A DNA stretch of 64,000 nt, taken from contig CANRFZ010000013.1 of NCBI GenBank assembly GCA_947630025.1, forward strand, positions 1 through 64,000, in the 5' to 3' direction. The DNA is from an uncultured Lachnospiraceae bacterium. GTDB lineage: Bacteria > Bacillota > Clostridia > Lachnospirales > Lachnospiraceae. Positions 25,596-33,384 of this stretch are shown here, piece by piece; position 1 is the first letter of the stretch; every line of letters starts with the position of its first letter. A program made the translations under genes and the position numbers. Below the pieces are notes generated by a model that saw only the letters and a program-made list of their open reading frames with translations, had not been told where the DNA came from and made no database searches.

Positions 25596-27622
25596 GTGCC
25601 GGAATGCCTGTCCTTTTCCAGCACCCGGAGAAAGACCTCGACAATATCCGGATCAAACTGCGTGCCCGCGCAGCGCTTCAGCTCCTCCACCGCATCCTCG
25701 TAGCACATCGCCTTGTGGTAAGGCCGGTCATGCACCATGACGTCGTGGGAATCCACCACCGTAATAATACGCGACAATAGCGGTATCTCCTGTCCCGCCA
25801 GTCCGTCGGGGTAGCCCGTGCCGTCCCACCGCTCATGGTGGTGCAGGATGTAATCCGCGATGGGCTGCAGCTCCTTGGAGGCGCTGGCAATCCGGTAGCC
25901 CTTTTCCGTATGGCTTTTCATGATCTCCCACTCCTCGTCCGTCAGCTTGCCCGGCTTTAAGAGGATCGAATGGGGAATCGCGATCTTGCCGATATCATGC
26001 AGCACGGCCAATAACGCCAGCTTGCCCAGCTCCGCGTCCGACAGGTGCAGCGCCTTGCCCAGCCTGACCGCCATATCCTTGGTGCGCTCCACGTGCTCCT
26101 CTGTCTCGTAGTCGCTCTCCGTCAATGTCTGCGTCAGCGAATCCAGCAGGGAGCTCTTTTGGGATGACTCGTTCATCATCTTTTTGGTGCGCATACTCTC
26201 AATGGCTTCTTTCACCGCGTCTTCCACCGTCGTGCCGTCGCCGCGGATCACCGAAATCCCATATTCCAGATCGGCGTCGATGCCGAGGTCGTCGCCGGCG
26301 CTATACTGATCCTTGATATTCTGAAAAAGCCGCACCGCATACTCCTGCTCCGCCTGCGGCAGCGCCGCGGCCATATCCCCGCCCTCCAGCCTGCCGATCA
26401 CCGCGGTTTTGGGCAGCTTGTCCTGCAGGAGTTTGGCCGTATTCCGAAGCGTCTCGTTTCCTTTGGCCCAGCCGTAGACGTCGTTGATCAGTCCGATGCC
26501 GTTGGTGTTGCACACCACTACCGTGATGGGATAAGCCTGCTGCTTCATCAGCTTCACCACATTTTCATAGAAGCTCTGTTTGGTAAAAAGCCGTGTCAGC
26601 GAATCCCGCTCGATAACGGCGCTCCGCATAATCAGCAGATGCCCGATTCCCCTGCCTTTCTCGTCTTTCAGGCACCGGAAGTCGCACTGATAGACCTTAT
26701 CCCCGATATCGCCGGGATTCTGCCACTCAAACACCTGATCCGTGACGGTGTCCTGCAGCTCCTTGAATGCGGCGATCTGCATGAAGTCCATCATCGTCAG
26801 CTTCTGATCCGGATTGTTCAGCGCCGGAAAGAGATTGCGGATATCCCTGTTGGTGTCCGCCACATACCCGTCATAGTCAAACAGGATCATCGGCGTACCC
26901 ATGTATTCCAGTATCATTTTCCGCGTGGTATTCAGCATTCCTTTGGAAGTATAGTCAAACGTATTCCGGTAGACGGCGGGGCACAACAGGCCGCAGGCTA
27001 TCACGGAGAGATCCGCGCCGATCCTGATCCTGCCCGTCATATAGCCGACCGTAAAAAGCAGCAGCACCAGCAGCACCGCCAGACTGTTGCTATATCTGCC
27101 ACGGTACATCGCGGGCACCCTGACGGATTTGGCCAGAAAAGCGGCGGCCGAGCCGACGGCCAGCAGATAGACCAGCACCAGATGCGCATAAAAAATCCGC
27201 CCCGGCACGTACATATATTTGATTACGTAAATGCTATAGACTTCGTAGCGGTAGTCCATGACAAAACCAAGCAGGATGTTGGAAAGCAGCAGAATGCAGT
27301 CCGCCGCCGTCACAACACTCGAAATCAGATAGATATAGCGTTTCTCTTTGGACAGGGAGTGTCTGGTCACGCAGAACTCTACCGAATACTGGAAAATCGC
27401 CAGCACCAGCAGATCCAGACACACGAAATAGAAACTGCCCGTCACGGAGGCGGCAGTGTAGGTGTCGGCGTGTATTCTCAAAAGATAGGTGATATTGACC
27501 GCGGCAGCGGATACGAACATATTCCCGGCGAATATGCTCAGACGGCCCCGCCTGCGGTATGCCAGCACGCTATAAAAGAGCGCGCACAGGGCGGCCAGCC
27601 CATATCCTATGTATAGCAGCAT
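25592..27622 (-). CDS. 7TM-anchored HD-GYP phosphodiesterase with degenerate GGDEF domain
   Basis: 676 residues. Seven or so hydrophobic segments fill residues 1-210, like the 7TM sensor module of some kinases. A PAS-like part follows (MGTPMILFDYDGYVADTNRD), then a GGDEF-like domain whose signature reads RLEGGDMAAALP, so cyclase activity is doubtful. The C-terminal HD-GYP domain is complete: HDIGK and HHERWDGTGYPDG, expected to hydrolyse cyclic di-GMP or a related dinucleotide. ATG 27622 has AGGGA 8 bases upstream; a GTG at 27637 is in frame. Promoter spacer holds a run of nine Gs. Confidence 0.88.
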   Translation of the reverse strand: MLLYIGYGLAALCALFYSVLAYRRRGRLSIFAGNMFVSAAAVNITYLLRIHADTYTAASVTGSFYFVCLDLLVLAIFQYSVEFCVTRHSLSKEKRYIYLISSVVTAADCILLLSNILLGFVMDYRYEVYSIYVIKYMYVPGRIFYAHLVLVYLLAVGSAAAFLAKSVRVPAMYRGRYSNSLAVLLVLLLFTVGYMTGRIRIGADLSVIACGLLCPAVYRNTFDYTSKGMLNTTRKMILEYMGTPMILFDYDGYVADTNRDIRNLFPALNNPDQKLTMMDFMQIAAFKELQDTVTDQVFEWQNPGDIGDKVYQCDFRCLKDEKGRGIGHLLIMRSAVIERDSLTRLFTKQSFYENVVKLMKQQAYPITVVVCNTNGIGLINDVYGWAKGNETLRNTAKLLQDKLPKTAVIGRLEGGDMAAALPQAEQEYAVRLFQNIKDQYSAGDDLGIDADLEYGISVIRGDGTTVEDAVKEAIESMRTKKMMNESSQKSSLLDSLTQTLTESDYETEEHVERTKDMAVRLGKALHLSDAELGKLALLAVLHDIGKIAIPHSILLKPGKLTDEEWEIMKSHTEKGYRIASASKELQPIADYILHHHERWDGTGYPDGLAGQEIPLLSRIITVVDSHDVMVHDRPYHKAMCYEDAVEELKRCAGTQFDPDIVEVFLRVLEKDRHSGT

Positions 27623-27675
27623 TTCAGATTCCCTCACATAGTGAAAACCCTTATATCTTTTACTTCTATTGTATT

Positions 27676-27705
27676 ATTGTACCATACTCCCCCCCCCGGT
27701 TGCAA
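27676..27705 (-). promoter_or_regulatory. Candidate promoter with poly-G spacer, HD-GYP gene
   Basis: Minus strand: TTGCAA (27700-27705), 18-base spacer, TACAAT (27676-27681). Nine consecutive Gs (27689-27697) lie inside the spacer. Loss of one G would give the optimal 17-base spacing. The -35 is weak (4 of 6), so the assignment is tentative. Confidence 0.5.
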
Positions 27706-27950
27706 TCATGTTCACAATCCGCAAAGTATCGTCAGAAATCACAAATTTCATATGCCGCAGTTGTATAAATTATACAACCGGTTAGATAACCGCTGCGTCG
27801 TCCGGACGGCATCTGGCATTGTATAAAATTCCCAAGCTGGCGCTTTCTGCCATGCCACATTTGTGTTATCGTACTGTCTACGGAAAAAGTATAAAGGGAG
27901 GATTGTGTGAAAAATCACACTGATGTGCTGATTTTTCCACGGAAATTGAC
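27706..27950. other. Intergenic region between HD-GYP and ECF genes with palindromes
   Basis: Two palindromes lie side by side: GTTGTATAAATTATACAAC at 27760-27778 and CGGTTAGATAACCG at 27779-27792. A third, GTGTGAAAAATCACAC, is close to the ECF start (about 27906-27921). They look like operator sites or short hairpins for the ECF gene. I could not match the region to a known riboswitch. Confidence 0.5.
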
Positions 27951-28562
27951 ATGAAAAACGAAAAATTATTAAAAATGGTGTTGACGGGCGTATTCGCGGC
28001 ATTGTCCTACGTCGTGTTCACGTTCCTGCAGATCAAGCTGACGCTGCCCGGCGGCGATGTGACTTCCATCCATCTGGGCAACGCGGTATGCGTGCTGGGC
28101 GCGCTCCTGCTGGGCGGCGTCTACGGCGGGCTGGGCGGCGCCATCGGCATGACGATCGGGGATATGTTTGATCCGTACTATATTCTGCTGACGCCCAAGA
28201 CGTTTCTGCTGAAATTCTGCATCGGCCTGATCACGGGCTTCATCGCCCACAGGCTGGGGCACATCACCACCCAGACCGACACGAAGAAGATCTTTGGCTG
28301 GACGGTGGCGGCGACGCTGGGCGGTCTGATTTTTAACGTGATCTTTGATCCGCTGGTGGGCTACTACTATAAAATGCTCGTTCTGGGGAAACCCGCGGCG
28401 GAACTGACGCTTGCGTGGAACGTCACTTCCACCTCCATCAACTCCGTCGTATCCACGGTGGTAGCGGTGGCGGTGTATATGGCGCTGCGCCCTGCCCTAA
28501 AGAGAGCGGGCCTGTTCTTCGTCATCGGGAAAGACAACGCAAAGCAGCAGTCTGCCGTCTGA
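27951..28562 (+). CDS. ECF transporter substrate-binding (S) component
   Basis: 203 residues, about six hydrophobic segments (MVLTGVFAALSYVVFTFLQI, GNAVCVLGALLLGGVYGGLG, FCIGLITGFIAH). S components bind a vitamin and work with a shared energising module EcfA-A'-T, not found in this window. The substrate cannot be named from the sequence. GGAAA lies about 7 bases before the ATG. It reads divergently from the HD-GYP gene and converges with a response-regulator remnant. Confidence 0.8.
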   Translation: MKNEKLLKMVLTGVFAALSYVVFTFLQIKLTLPGGDVTSIHLGNAVCVLGALLLGGVYGGLGGAIGMTIGDMFDPYYILLTPKTFLLKFCIGLITGFIAHRLGHITTQTDTKKIFGWTVAATLGGLIFNVIFDPLVGYYYKMLVLGKPAAELTLAWNVTSTSINSVVSTVVAVAVYMALRPALKRAGLFFVIGKDNAKQQSAV

Positions 28563-28574
28563 ATAGGAGGCGGT

Positions 28575-28646
28575 GAGCGTTCCGCCCATCCGCTCCAGCA
28601 GATCGGAAATATACGCATCATCGTCGATCACCAGTATCTTTTTCAT
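28575..28646 (-). pseudogene. Response regulator 5-prime remnant
   Basis: From an ATG at 28646 the frame reads MKKILVIDDDAYISDLLERM, the typical first 20 residues of a response-regulator receiver domain with its acidic pocket. After that the similarity stops and the frame runs into the end of the ECF gene on the other strand. It appears to be the stub of a deleted two-component gene behind the pspC-like gene. Confidence 0.6.
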
Positions 28647-28655
28647 CGGACGGCT

Positions 28656-28853
28656 CTATCCTTCCTCGGGTATGACCAGCGCCGCCACGAGATAGCCGAT
28701 CACGGCCACGCCGCAGCTTACCAGCGTCGTCAGCGCCCATAGCAGCCTGACAAGCGTGGGATCGATCCCTAAGTATTCCGCGATGCCGCCGCACACGCCG
28801 CAGATCATCCGGTTCATTTTGGAACGTGTCAGTTTCTTGTATCCGTCGTTCAT
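28656..28853 (-). CDS. PspC-domain membrane protein
   Basis: 65 residues. The PspC signature is clear: LTRSKMNRMICGVCGGIAEYLGIDP followed in the family by one or two membrane segments (here LLWALTTLVSCGVAVIGYLV; signature quoted in part as GVCGGIAEYLGIDPTLVR). Strong AGGAGG before ATG 28853. Small stand-alone PspC proteins are linked to membrane stress. Last intact gene of the PadR operon. Confidence 0.9.
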   Translation of the reverse strand: MNDGYKKLTRSKMNRMICGVCGGIAEYLGIDPTLVRLLWALTTLVSCGVAVIGYLVAALVIPEEG

Positions 28854-29003
28854 TCTTGTGTCCTCCTATTTTTTGTCTTATTTCAAATGTACTGCTTTTA
28901 TCCTATAACAATTCTTCCGTTTGCACAATGTCAAGTTCTGGCAAATCCCTGCGGCTGGAATCCGGACGGCAAAACGCTGGCCGGAATCCGCGCTGCGCCC
29001 GCC

Positions 29004-30251
29004 CTACGGCTGCTCCGCAAAGACGAGGCGGACTGAGCCGACGCCGCAGCTAATCTCACAAGTGCTGCCGCTGCCGTTGCGGATCTCTTTTTCCACGGAA
29101 AGCCCGGAATAGGAAGTGCCGCCGATGCGCACCTCTCCCATATCGCACTCGATCTCGTAATTGTGGGTTTCTTCCCGCTCCTGCAGATGCAGCTCGATCT
29201 CGCCCATCCCGCAATCGATCTCCATATCGCCGCCGACGGAGCCGCTATCCATATGGATCTCGCCCATTCCGACGCTGAGTTCCGCCTCTCCCGCAATCCG
29301 GGCGTCCGCCAGCGTCAGTTGGCCCGCGCCCACCGTGATTTCCATCTGGTTCACCGTCAGGCCGTCCATAACGAGAGCGCCTGCGCCCAGCGCAAGATCC
29401 AGCTCGCCGCCCGCGATGCGTCCGACAGAGTAATCTCCCGCGCCAAAGGACATATTCGCCGTGCGCACGGACAGCGCGACCTCGTCGTTGAAAATTCCCA
29501 TATCCATGCTGACCGCCAGATTGTCCAGCGCCATCTCCTCCGGCAGATACAACGTAACTTTATTTTGGGCGGCTGCCTCCGCGTCATAGCTAGCGGCGTC
29601 GTACAGGGATTTGCCGTCCATAAATCTGGCCGCGATCTGCAGCATATTTCCCTCCGCCTTATATCTGACCTGATCCGACGCACCGTCGCTCTCCACGGCG
29701 AGATAGACAGCGTTATCCGGTGATGCCGCGATATCCAGCTCGCAGGCGTCCGCATCCAGCGTCAGGCGGGTGACGGAAGCCGCGTCCGCAATCCGCGACA
29801 TTCCCGGCGCCGGGCTTGTCGAGCCGCTCTGCTTATCATCGTTCCGTCTGCGGTCAGCGCTCCGAACGTCATCGTCATCCCAGTCGTCATCATCGTCGTC
29901 CCAATCGTCTGCATCATCATCCCAGACATCATCCGGATCGTCTGCATCATCGTCCCACTCGCCTGCATCAATATCCCAATCAACGTCCCAGTCATCGCCC
30001 CAATTCCAGACCGCCCATTCATCCCAGTCGTCCGGAACCGTCGTAAAGACGCCTTTTCCCGAATAGAAACCCAACGCCCCGCCCCTTCTGTAATAAAACG
30101 GGATGCCGGTCAGCGCCTTCACATCCGTTTCGGACAACAGACGGAAACCTCCCATGACCATACAGATGCAACAGATCAGCGCACCCAGTCCGCCCAGCGC
30201 CGCAGCCGTAATCAGACATATCTTCGTAAACTTTTTCATGCCCTTTTTCAT
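29004..30251 (-). CDS. DUF4097 adhesin-like protein with Asp/Trp-rich segment
   Basis: 415 residues. Begins with a basic stretch and a membrane anchor (ICLITAAALGGLGALICCIC). Residues about 75-130 are a striking Asp/Trp-rich segment with repeated DDW and WDDDD motifs. The rest is a DUF4097-type beta-repeat domain (LDNLAVSMDMGIF, LTLADARIAGEAELSVGMGE, cut here to LSVGMGEIHMDSG). ATG 30251 overlaps the DUF1700 stop by four bases (ATGA). Probably outside-facing, role unknown. Its fixed neighbours in Firmicutes are PadR, DUF1700 and PspC. Confidence 0.8.
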   Translation of the reverse strand: MKKGMKKFTKICLITAAALGGLGALICCICMVMGGFRLLSETDVKALTGIPFYYRRGGALGFYSGKGVFTTVPDDWDEWAVWNWGDDWDVDWDIDAGEWDDDADDPDDVWDDDADDWDDDDDDWDDDDVRSADRRRNDDKQSGSTSPAPGMSRIADAASVTRLTLDADACELDIAASPDNAVYLAVESDGASDQVRYKAEGNMLQIAARFMDGKSLYDAASYDAEAAAQNKVTLYLPEEMALDNLAVSMDMGIFNDEVALSVRTANMSFGAGDYSVGRIAGGELDLALGAGALVMDGLTVNQMEITVGAGQLTLADARIAGEAELSVGMGEIHMDSGSVGGDMEIDCGMGEIELHLQEREETHNYEIECDMGEVRIGGTSYSGLSVEKEIRNGSGSTCEISCGVGSVRLVFAEQP

Positions 30252-31150
30252 GCCCGTGCACCTCCTCTGCCAAACAGTCTGCGGCAAAGCGCCGCGATCC
30301 CTTTACCGATCAGCGGAACGGCCCATCCGGTGGCCAGAACGGTGAGCCAGATCAACAGGATGCCTGCCGCCGCCATCAGGAAGGAGACGCCGATGACGCT
30401 GATCCCCGCCAGCGGCAGCCAGATGGCCAGCGCGACTCCCGTCACAAAGCACGCCACGGCCGCGACGACAAACGCCACACCCACCGCCAGAAATGCGAAG
30501 ATAACCGCCAGCACCGACACCACTGCCGCCAGCAGGATGCTGAGCACCGCGCCAGCCAGACCGATCCACACCGGGCTGGTCACCACCAGCAGCGCCGCGA
30601 TCAGAATAATCGTGCCCGCGGACTTGCCGCCGCGCCTGCCGGAGCCCTCCTGCGCCGCGCTGCCCGCGCCCGCGCTCTGATAACCCGAATTGCCGTTTTG
30701 GTATCCTGCGCCTGTGCCTTGACTGCCTGTGTAAGCGCTCTGATATTCTGTACCTGTGCCTTGGCTGCCTGTGTAAGCATTCTGATACCCCGCGCCTTGG
30801 CTGCCTGTGAAGGCGTTCTGATAGTCTGTGCCCGCGCCTTGACAGCCTGTAAAAGCGTTCTGATACCCCGCGCCCGGCGGCACCTGCATCACCTCGTCCT
30901 TGTGAGTCTGCCCATAGCCGCTGAATCCCGCCTCCGTAAACTCGCCTGCACTGCCGCCGTCGTTCAGGCCGGCCTTGATCGTCCGCGCCAGTTCCTCCGG
31001 AGAACCCAGCGACGCTATGACGCCGCTTTCCTCCTCGACGCCCGCATCATCAAAATAGTCGTTGTAATACTGCAGCGCCTCCTCCCGCTCCGCCTTCGGC
31101 ACGTCGCCGAGCAGCCGGGCGAGCTGCGCCATATATTCAGCTCTGTTCAT
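30248..31150 (-). CDS. DUF1700/HAAS-domain membrane protein
   Basis: 300 residues. The N-terminal HAAS/DUF1700 domain is clear (LARLLGDVPKAEREEALQYY, YFDDAGVEEES, SLGSPEELARTI). Residues about 95-160 are Gly/Tyr/Gln-rich tandem repeats of the type YQNAFTGSQGAG. The last 130 residues hold four or so hydrophobic segments. Translationally coupled both ways: overlaps PadR by 14 bases and DUF4097 by four. GGGAGG before the ATG. Confidence 0.85.
   Translation of the reverse strand: MNRAEYMAQLARLLGDVPKAEREEALQYYNDYFDDAGVEEESGVIASLGSPEELARTIKAGLNDGGSAGEFTEAGFSGYGQTHKDEVMQVPPGAGYQNAFTGCQGAGTDYQNAFTGSQGAGYQNAYTGSQGTGTEYQSAYTGSQGTGAGYQNGNSGYQSAGAGSAAQEGSGRRGGKSAGTIILIAALLVVTSPVWIGLAGAVLSILLAAVVSVLAVIFAFLAVGVAFVVAAVACFVTGVALAIWLPLAGISVIGVSFLMAAAGILLIWLTVLATGWAVPLIGKGIAALCRRLFGRGGARA
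30685..30870. repeat. In-frame tandem repeats in the DUF1700 gene
   Basis: Four to five imperfect units of 36 to 45 bases encode YQNAFTG, YQNAYTG and YQSAYTG-type repeats with SQGAG/SQGTG spacers. All keep the frame and form a low-complexity linker between the HAAS domain and the membrane part. Confidence 0.85.
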
Positions 31151-31469
31151 GCTTTAGTCCTCCCTCAAAAATATTGTTCAGTTTGGCAGAATACCGATAC
31201 CACTCGCTGATATACAGCCCAAGCTGCGCCCTTCCCTTTTCCGTGACCTTGTAGTAGCGCCTGTTCCTGCCCGCGCATTCCATGTCGTAGACTTCCAGAC
31301 ATTCGTCTTTCTGCAGCCGCCTGAGCACCGGATACAGGGTGGACTCGGAAATCTCGATGACCTGACGCACTTCCTGCGTGATCTTATAGCCGTACGTTCC
31401 TTCCGTCTCGCCCGATACCACCGCCAGCACGATCGCGTCCAGCAGCGCCGCACCCGTATTGAAAACCAT
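31137..31469 (-). CDS. PadR-family transcriptional regulator
   Basis: 110 residues with the PadR winged helix: LLDAIVLAVVSGETEGTYGY, ESTLYPVLRRLQKDE and NRRYYKVTEKGR. ATG 31469 follows AAAGGAG by 8 bases; upstream in-frame codons lack a site. First gene of the operon with DUF1700, DUF4097 and PspC; it probably represses its own promoter through the palindromes at 31602-31655. Confidence 0.92.
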   Translation of the reverse strand: MVFNTGAALLDAIVLAVVSGETEGTYGYKITQEVRQVIEISESTLYPVLRRLQKDECLEVYDMECAGRNRRYYKVTEKGRAQLGLYISEWYRYSAKLNNIFEGGLKHEQS

Positions 31470-31601
31470 GCGATAAACTCCTTTCCTGCTTTTTATGTAC
31501 TTCATACCGCTCACCAAATATCATGTTTCCTGATGCCGATACCGCGGATTCTGCCGCGGAAATCTCTGAAAAATCCGTTCTCGGATATTATATTTTGATG
31601 C

Positions 31602-31665
31602 AATATTATATGTCGTATAATATTGTTTCTATCAATACTATATGGCATATAATATCATATGTCAA
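31602..31665 (-). promoter_or_regulatory. PadR operon promoter with two palindromic operators
   Basis: Minus-strand promoter TTGACA (31660-31665), 17-base spacer, TATAGT (31637-31642). A palindrome TATATG-G-CATATA with longer flanking symmetry (31635-31655) covers the -10 and spacer. A second, perfect palindrome with nine-base arms AATATTATA/TATAATATT (31602-31624) lies just after the start point. This is the layout expected for autorepression. Confidence 0.7.
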
Positions 31666-31871
31666 TACATAATGTGAAAAAAATATAGAAATTAAAAAAT
31701 AAAATAAGAGGCAAGATGAAAGAACAAAATAATATACAGACAAAACATCAGAGAAACGAAGAAACCGAATAGAGGCTGAATTAACATCAGGGAATGAAAA
31801 CCAAGATAGAAATTGAAAAAAAATGAAAAAGTGCTATACTTTGTTATGTAGAAAAGGAAGAAACACGGTGC
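31666..31871. other. AT-rich divergent region, padR-trkH
   Basis: Very AT-rich stretch between the PadR and trkH promoters. Apart from the two promoters I see no gene or clear folded RNA. Confidence 0.5.
31813..31840 (+). promoter_or_regulatory. Sigma-A promoter of trkH-trkA
   Basis: TTGAAA (31813-31818), 16-base spacer, TATACT (31835-31840), with an extended TG one base before the -10. Start point expected near 31847, 25 bases before trkH. Confidence 0.65.
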
Positions 31872-33242
31872 ATGATGAGAAAAGGACGCAAACGCTTCAG
31901 CACAACACAACTGATTATTCTGAGCTTTCTGCTGGCGGTCGGGATCGGCACCGCGCTCCTGTCCCTGCCCTGCGCCACGGCTGCGGGACAGACGACTTCC
32001 CTGCTCGACGCACTGTTTACCGCCGTCACGAGCGTATGTGTGACCGGACTGGTCACTGTTCCCACCGCCTCCCACTGGTCACTGTTCGGCCACGTAGTGA
32101 TCCTGCTGCTGATTCAGACCGGCGGCCTGAGCGTCATCACATTGACTATTACGGTACTGATCCTGCTGGGGCGGCGGATCTCGCTGCGGAACCGCCTTCT
32201 TCTGGACAATTATTTCAATCTGGATACACTGGACGGGCTGGTGCGCTTCGTCAAAAAAGTGTTCCGGGGAACGCTGCTGGCGGAAGGGCTGGGCGCGGTC
32301 TGCTTCTCCTTTTCGTTCGTGCCGATGTTCGGATGGGCCAAAGGGCTCTGGTACTCCGTGTTCCATGCGGTGTCCGCGTTCTGCAACGCCGGCATTGACC
32401 TGATCGGTCCAAACGGATTTGAACCTTTCGTACACAACGTCTGGATCAACCTGATTACCATGCTGTTGATTTTTATGGGCGGCATCGGCTTCGTCGTGTG
32501 GTGGGACGTGATTTCCGTCTTCCGCCGGAGGACGGCGCGCCGCTCCCATGACAGACATTTTTTCCGCAGCCTATCCCTGCACAGTAAGTTGTCACTGTCC
32601 ACCACTTGCGTCCTGATCGTCGGCGGAACGCTTCTGTACCTTATTTTTGAATACCACAACCCGCTGACCATCGGAACGTTTTCTTTCCCTGACAAAGTTC
32701 TGGCCGCGCTCTTTGAATCGGTGACGAACAGAACCGCGGGATTTGCAACGGTTCCCCAGAAAGGGCTCACCGCCCCGTCCGTCGTTGTGTCGCTGCTGCT
32801 GATGTTTATAGGCGGCTCCTCCGTAGGTACCGCCGGCGGCGTCAAGACCGCCACCGTCGCGACACTGTTATTGGCCGCCGGCACTGCCGTGAGCGGCAAG
32901 GAGGAAGTCACCTGTTTCCACCGGAGGATTTCCGAAAAGACGGTGATCAAAGCGTTGTCCATCGTCCTGATCAGCTTCGCGGTCAGTCTGACCGCCGTCA
33001 TCGCCATGCTTGCGGCGGAGGCGGGCGATCCGCTGGACATCCTATACGAGGTATACAGCGCGCTGGGCACCGTGGGGCTTTCCCGAAATTATACGGGAAC
33101 CGTTGGCACCGCCGGCAAGATCATCCTGTGTATCTGTATGTTCCTCGGCAGGATCGGCCCCATCTCGATGGTGATTGCTTTTACGAGGCGTGACAGACAG
33201 CTTCCGGTGCGCCTGCCGGAAGAAAAAATAATCGTCGGTTAG
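31872..33242 (+). CDS. trkH: Trk/Ktr potassium uptake membrane subunit
   Basis: 456 residues, about ten membrane segments, potassium channel-like subunit of the TrkH/KtrB family. The four pore loops with their central glycine are seen: SVCVTGLVT, SAFCNAGIDL, TNRTAGFAT and SALGTVGLSR. The pore-gating intramembrane loop follows FIGGSSVGTAGGVKT. Two adjacent ATGs open the gene. It is paired with the regulatory subunit TrkA/KtrA 142 bases downstream. Confidence 0.93.
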   Translation: MMRKGRKRFSTTQLIILSFLLAVGIGTALLSLPCATAAGQTTSLLDALFTAVTSVCVTGLVTVPTASHWSLFGHVVILLLIQTGGLSVITLTITVLILLGRRISLRNRLLLDNYFNLDTLDGLVRFVKKVFRGTLLAEGLGAVCFSFSFVPMFGWAKGLWYSVFHAVSAFCNAGIDLIGPNGFEPFVHNVWINLITMLLIFMGGIGFVVWWDVISVFRRRTARRSHDRHFFRSLSLHSKLSLSTTCVLIVGGTLLYLIFEYHNPLTIGTFSFPDKVLAALFESVTNRTAGFATVPQKGLTAPSVVVSLLLMFIGGSSVGTAGGVKTATVATLLLAAGTAVSGKEEVTCFHRRISEKTVIKALSIVLISFAVSLTAVIAMLAAEAGDPLDILYEVYSALGTVGLSRNYTGTVGTAGKIILCICMFLGRIGPISMVIAFTRRDRQLPVRLPEEKIIVG

Positions 33243-33249
33243 GAAAATA

Positions 33250-33375
33250 GTGTGAAAAATGAGCTCGATAGCTCATTTTTCACACGGCAATTTGTGCCGG
33301 AGCGTCACAAATTGCTCTGATGGCAGACGCGAATTTGAGATTCGCGTCGCCCCGTCGCGTAAACGCTCCGGAATG
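33250..33375 (+). other. Structured intercistronic element between trkH and trkA
   Basis: Three perfect hairpins in 99 bases: a 16-base stem at 33250-33265/33270-33285 (loop CGAT); a 10-base stem GCAATTTGTG/CACAAATTGC at 33287-33296/33306-33315; a 9-base stem GACGCGAAT/ATTCGCGTC at 33326-33348. The loop of the second, CCGGAGCGT (33297-33305), is fully complementary to ACGCTCCGG (33363-33371), just before the trkA ribosome binding site. This allows a pseudoknot. No T-run follows, so it is not a standard terminator. Confidence 0.75.
33321..33375. repeat. 55-base dispersed repeat, copy 2
   Basis: Matches 15734-15788 at 53 of 55 positions, same orientation. It contains the third hairpin and the 3-prime pseudoknot strand of the trkH-trkA element; the first two hairpins are absent from the other copy. 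Confidence 0.9.
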
Positions 33376-33384
33376 AGGATTATC

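Noticed and set aside
27748..28002. Minus-strand frame of 84 residues overlapping the ECF gene start
   Set aside because: Low-quality composition, covers regulatory palindromes and opposes a clear gene.
33250..33285. Rho-independent terminator after trkH
   Set aside because: The 16-base stem is strong but no T-run follows, and trkA directly downstream is expected to be cotranscribed.
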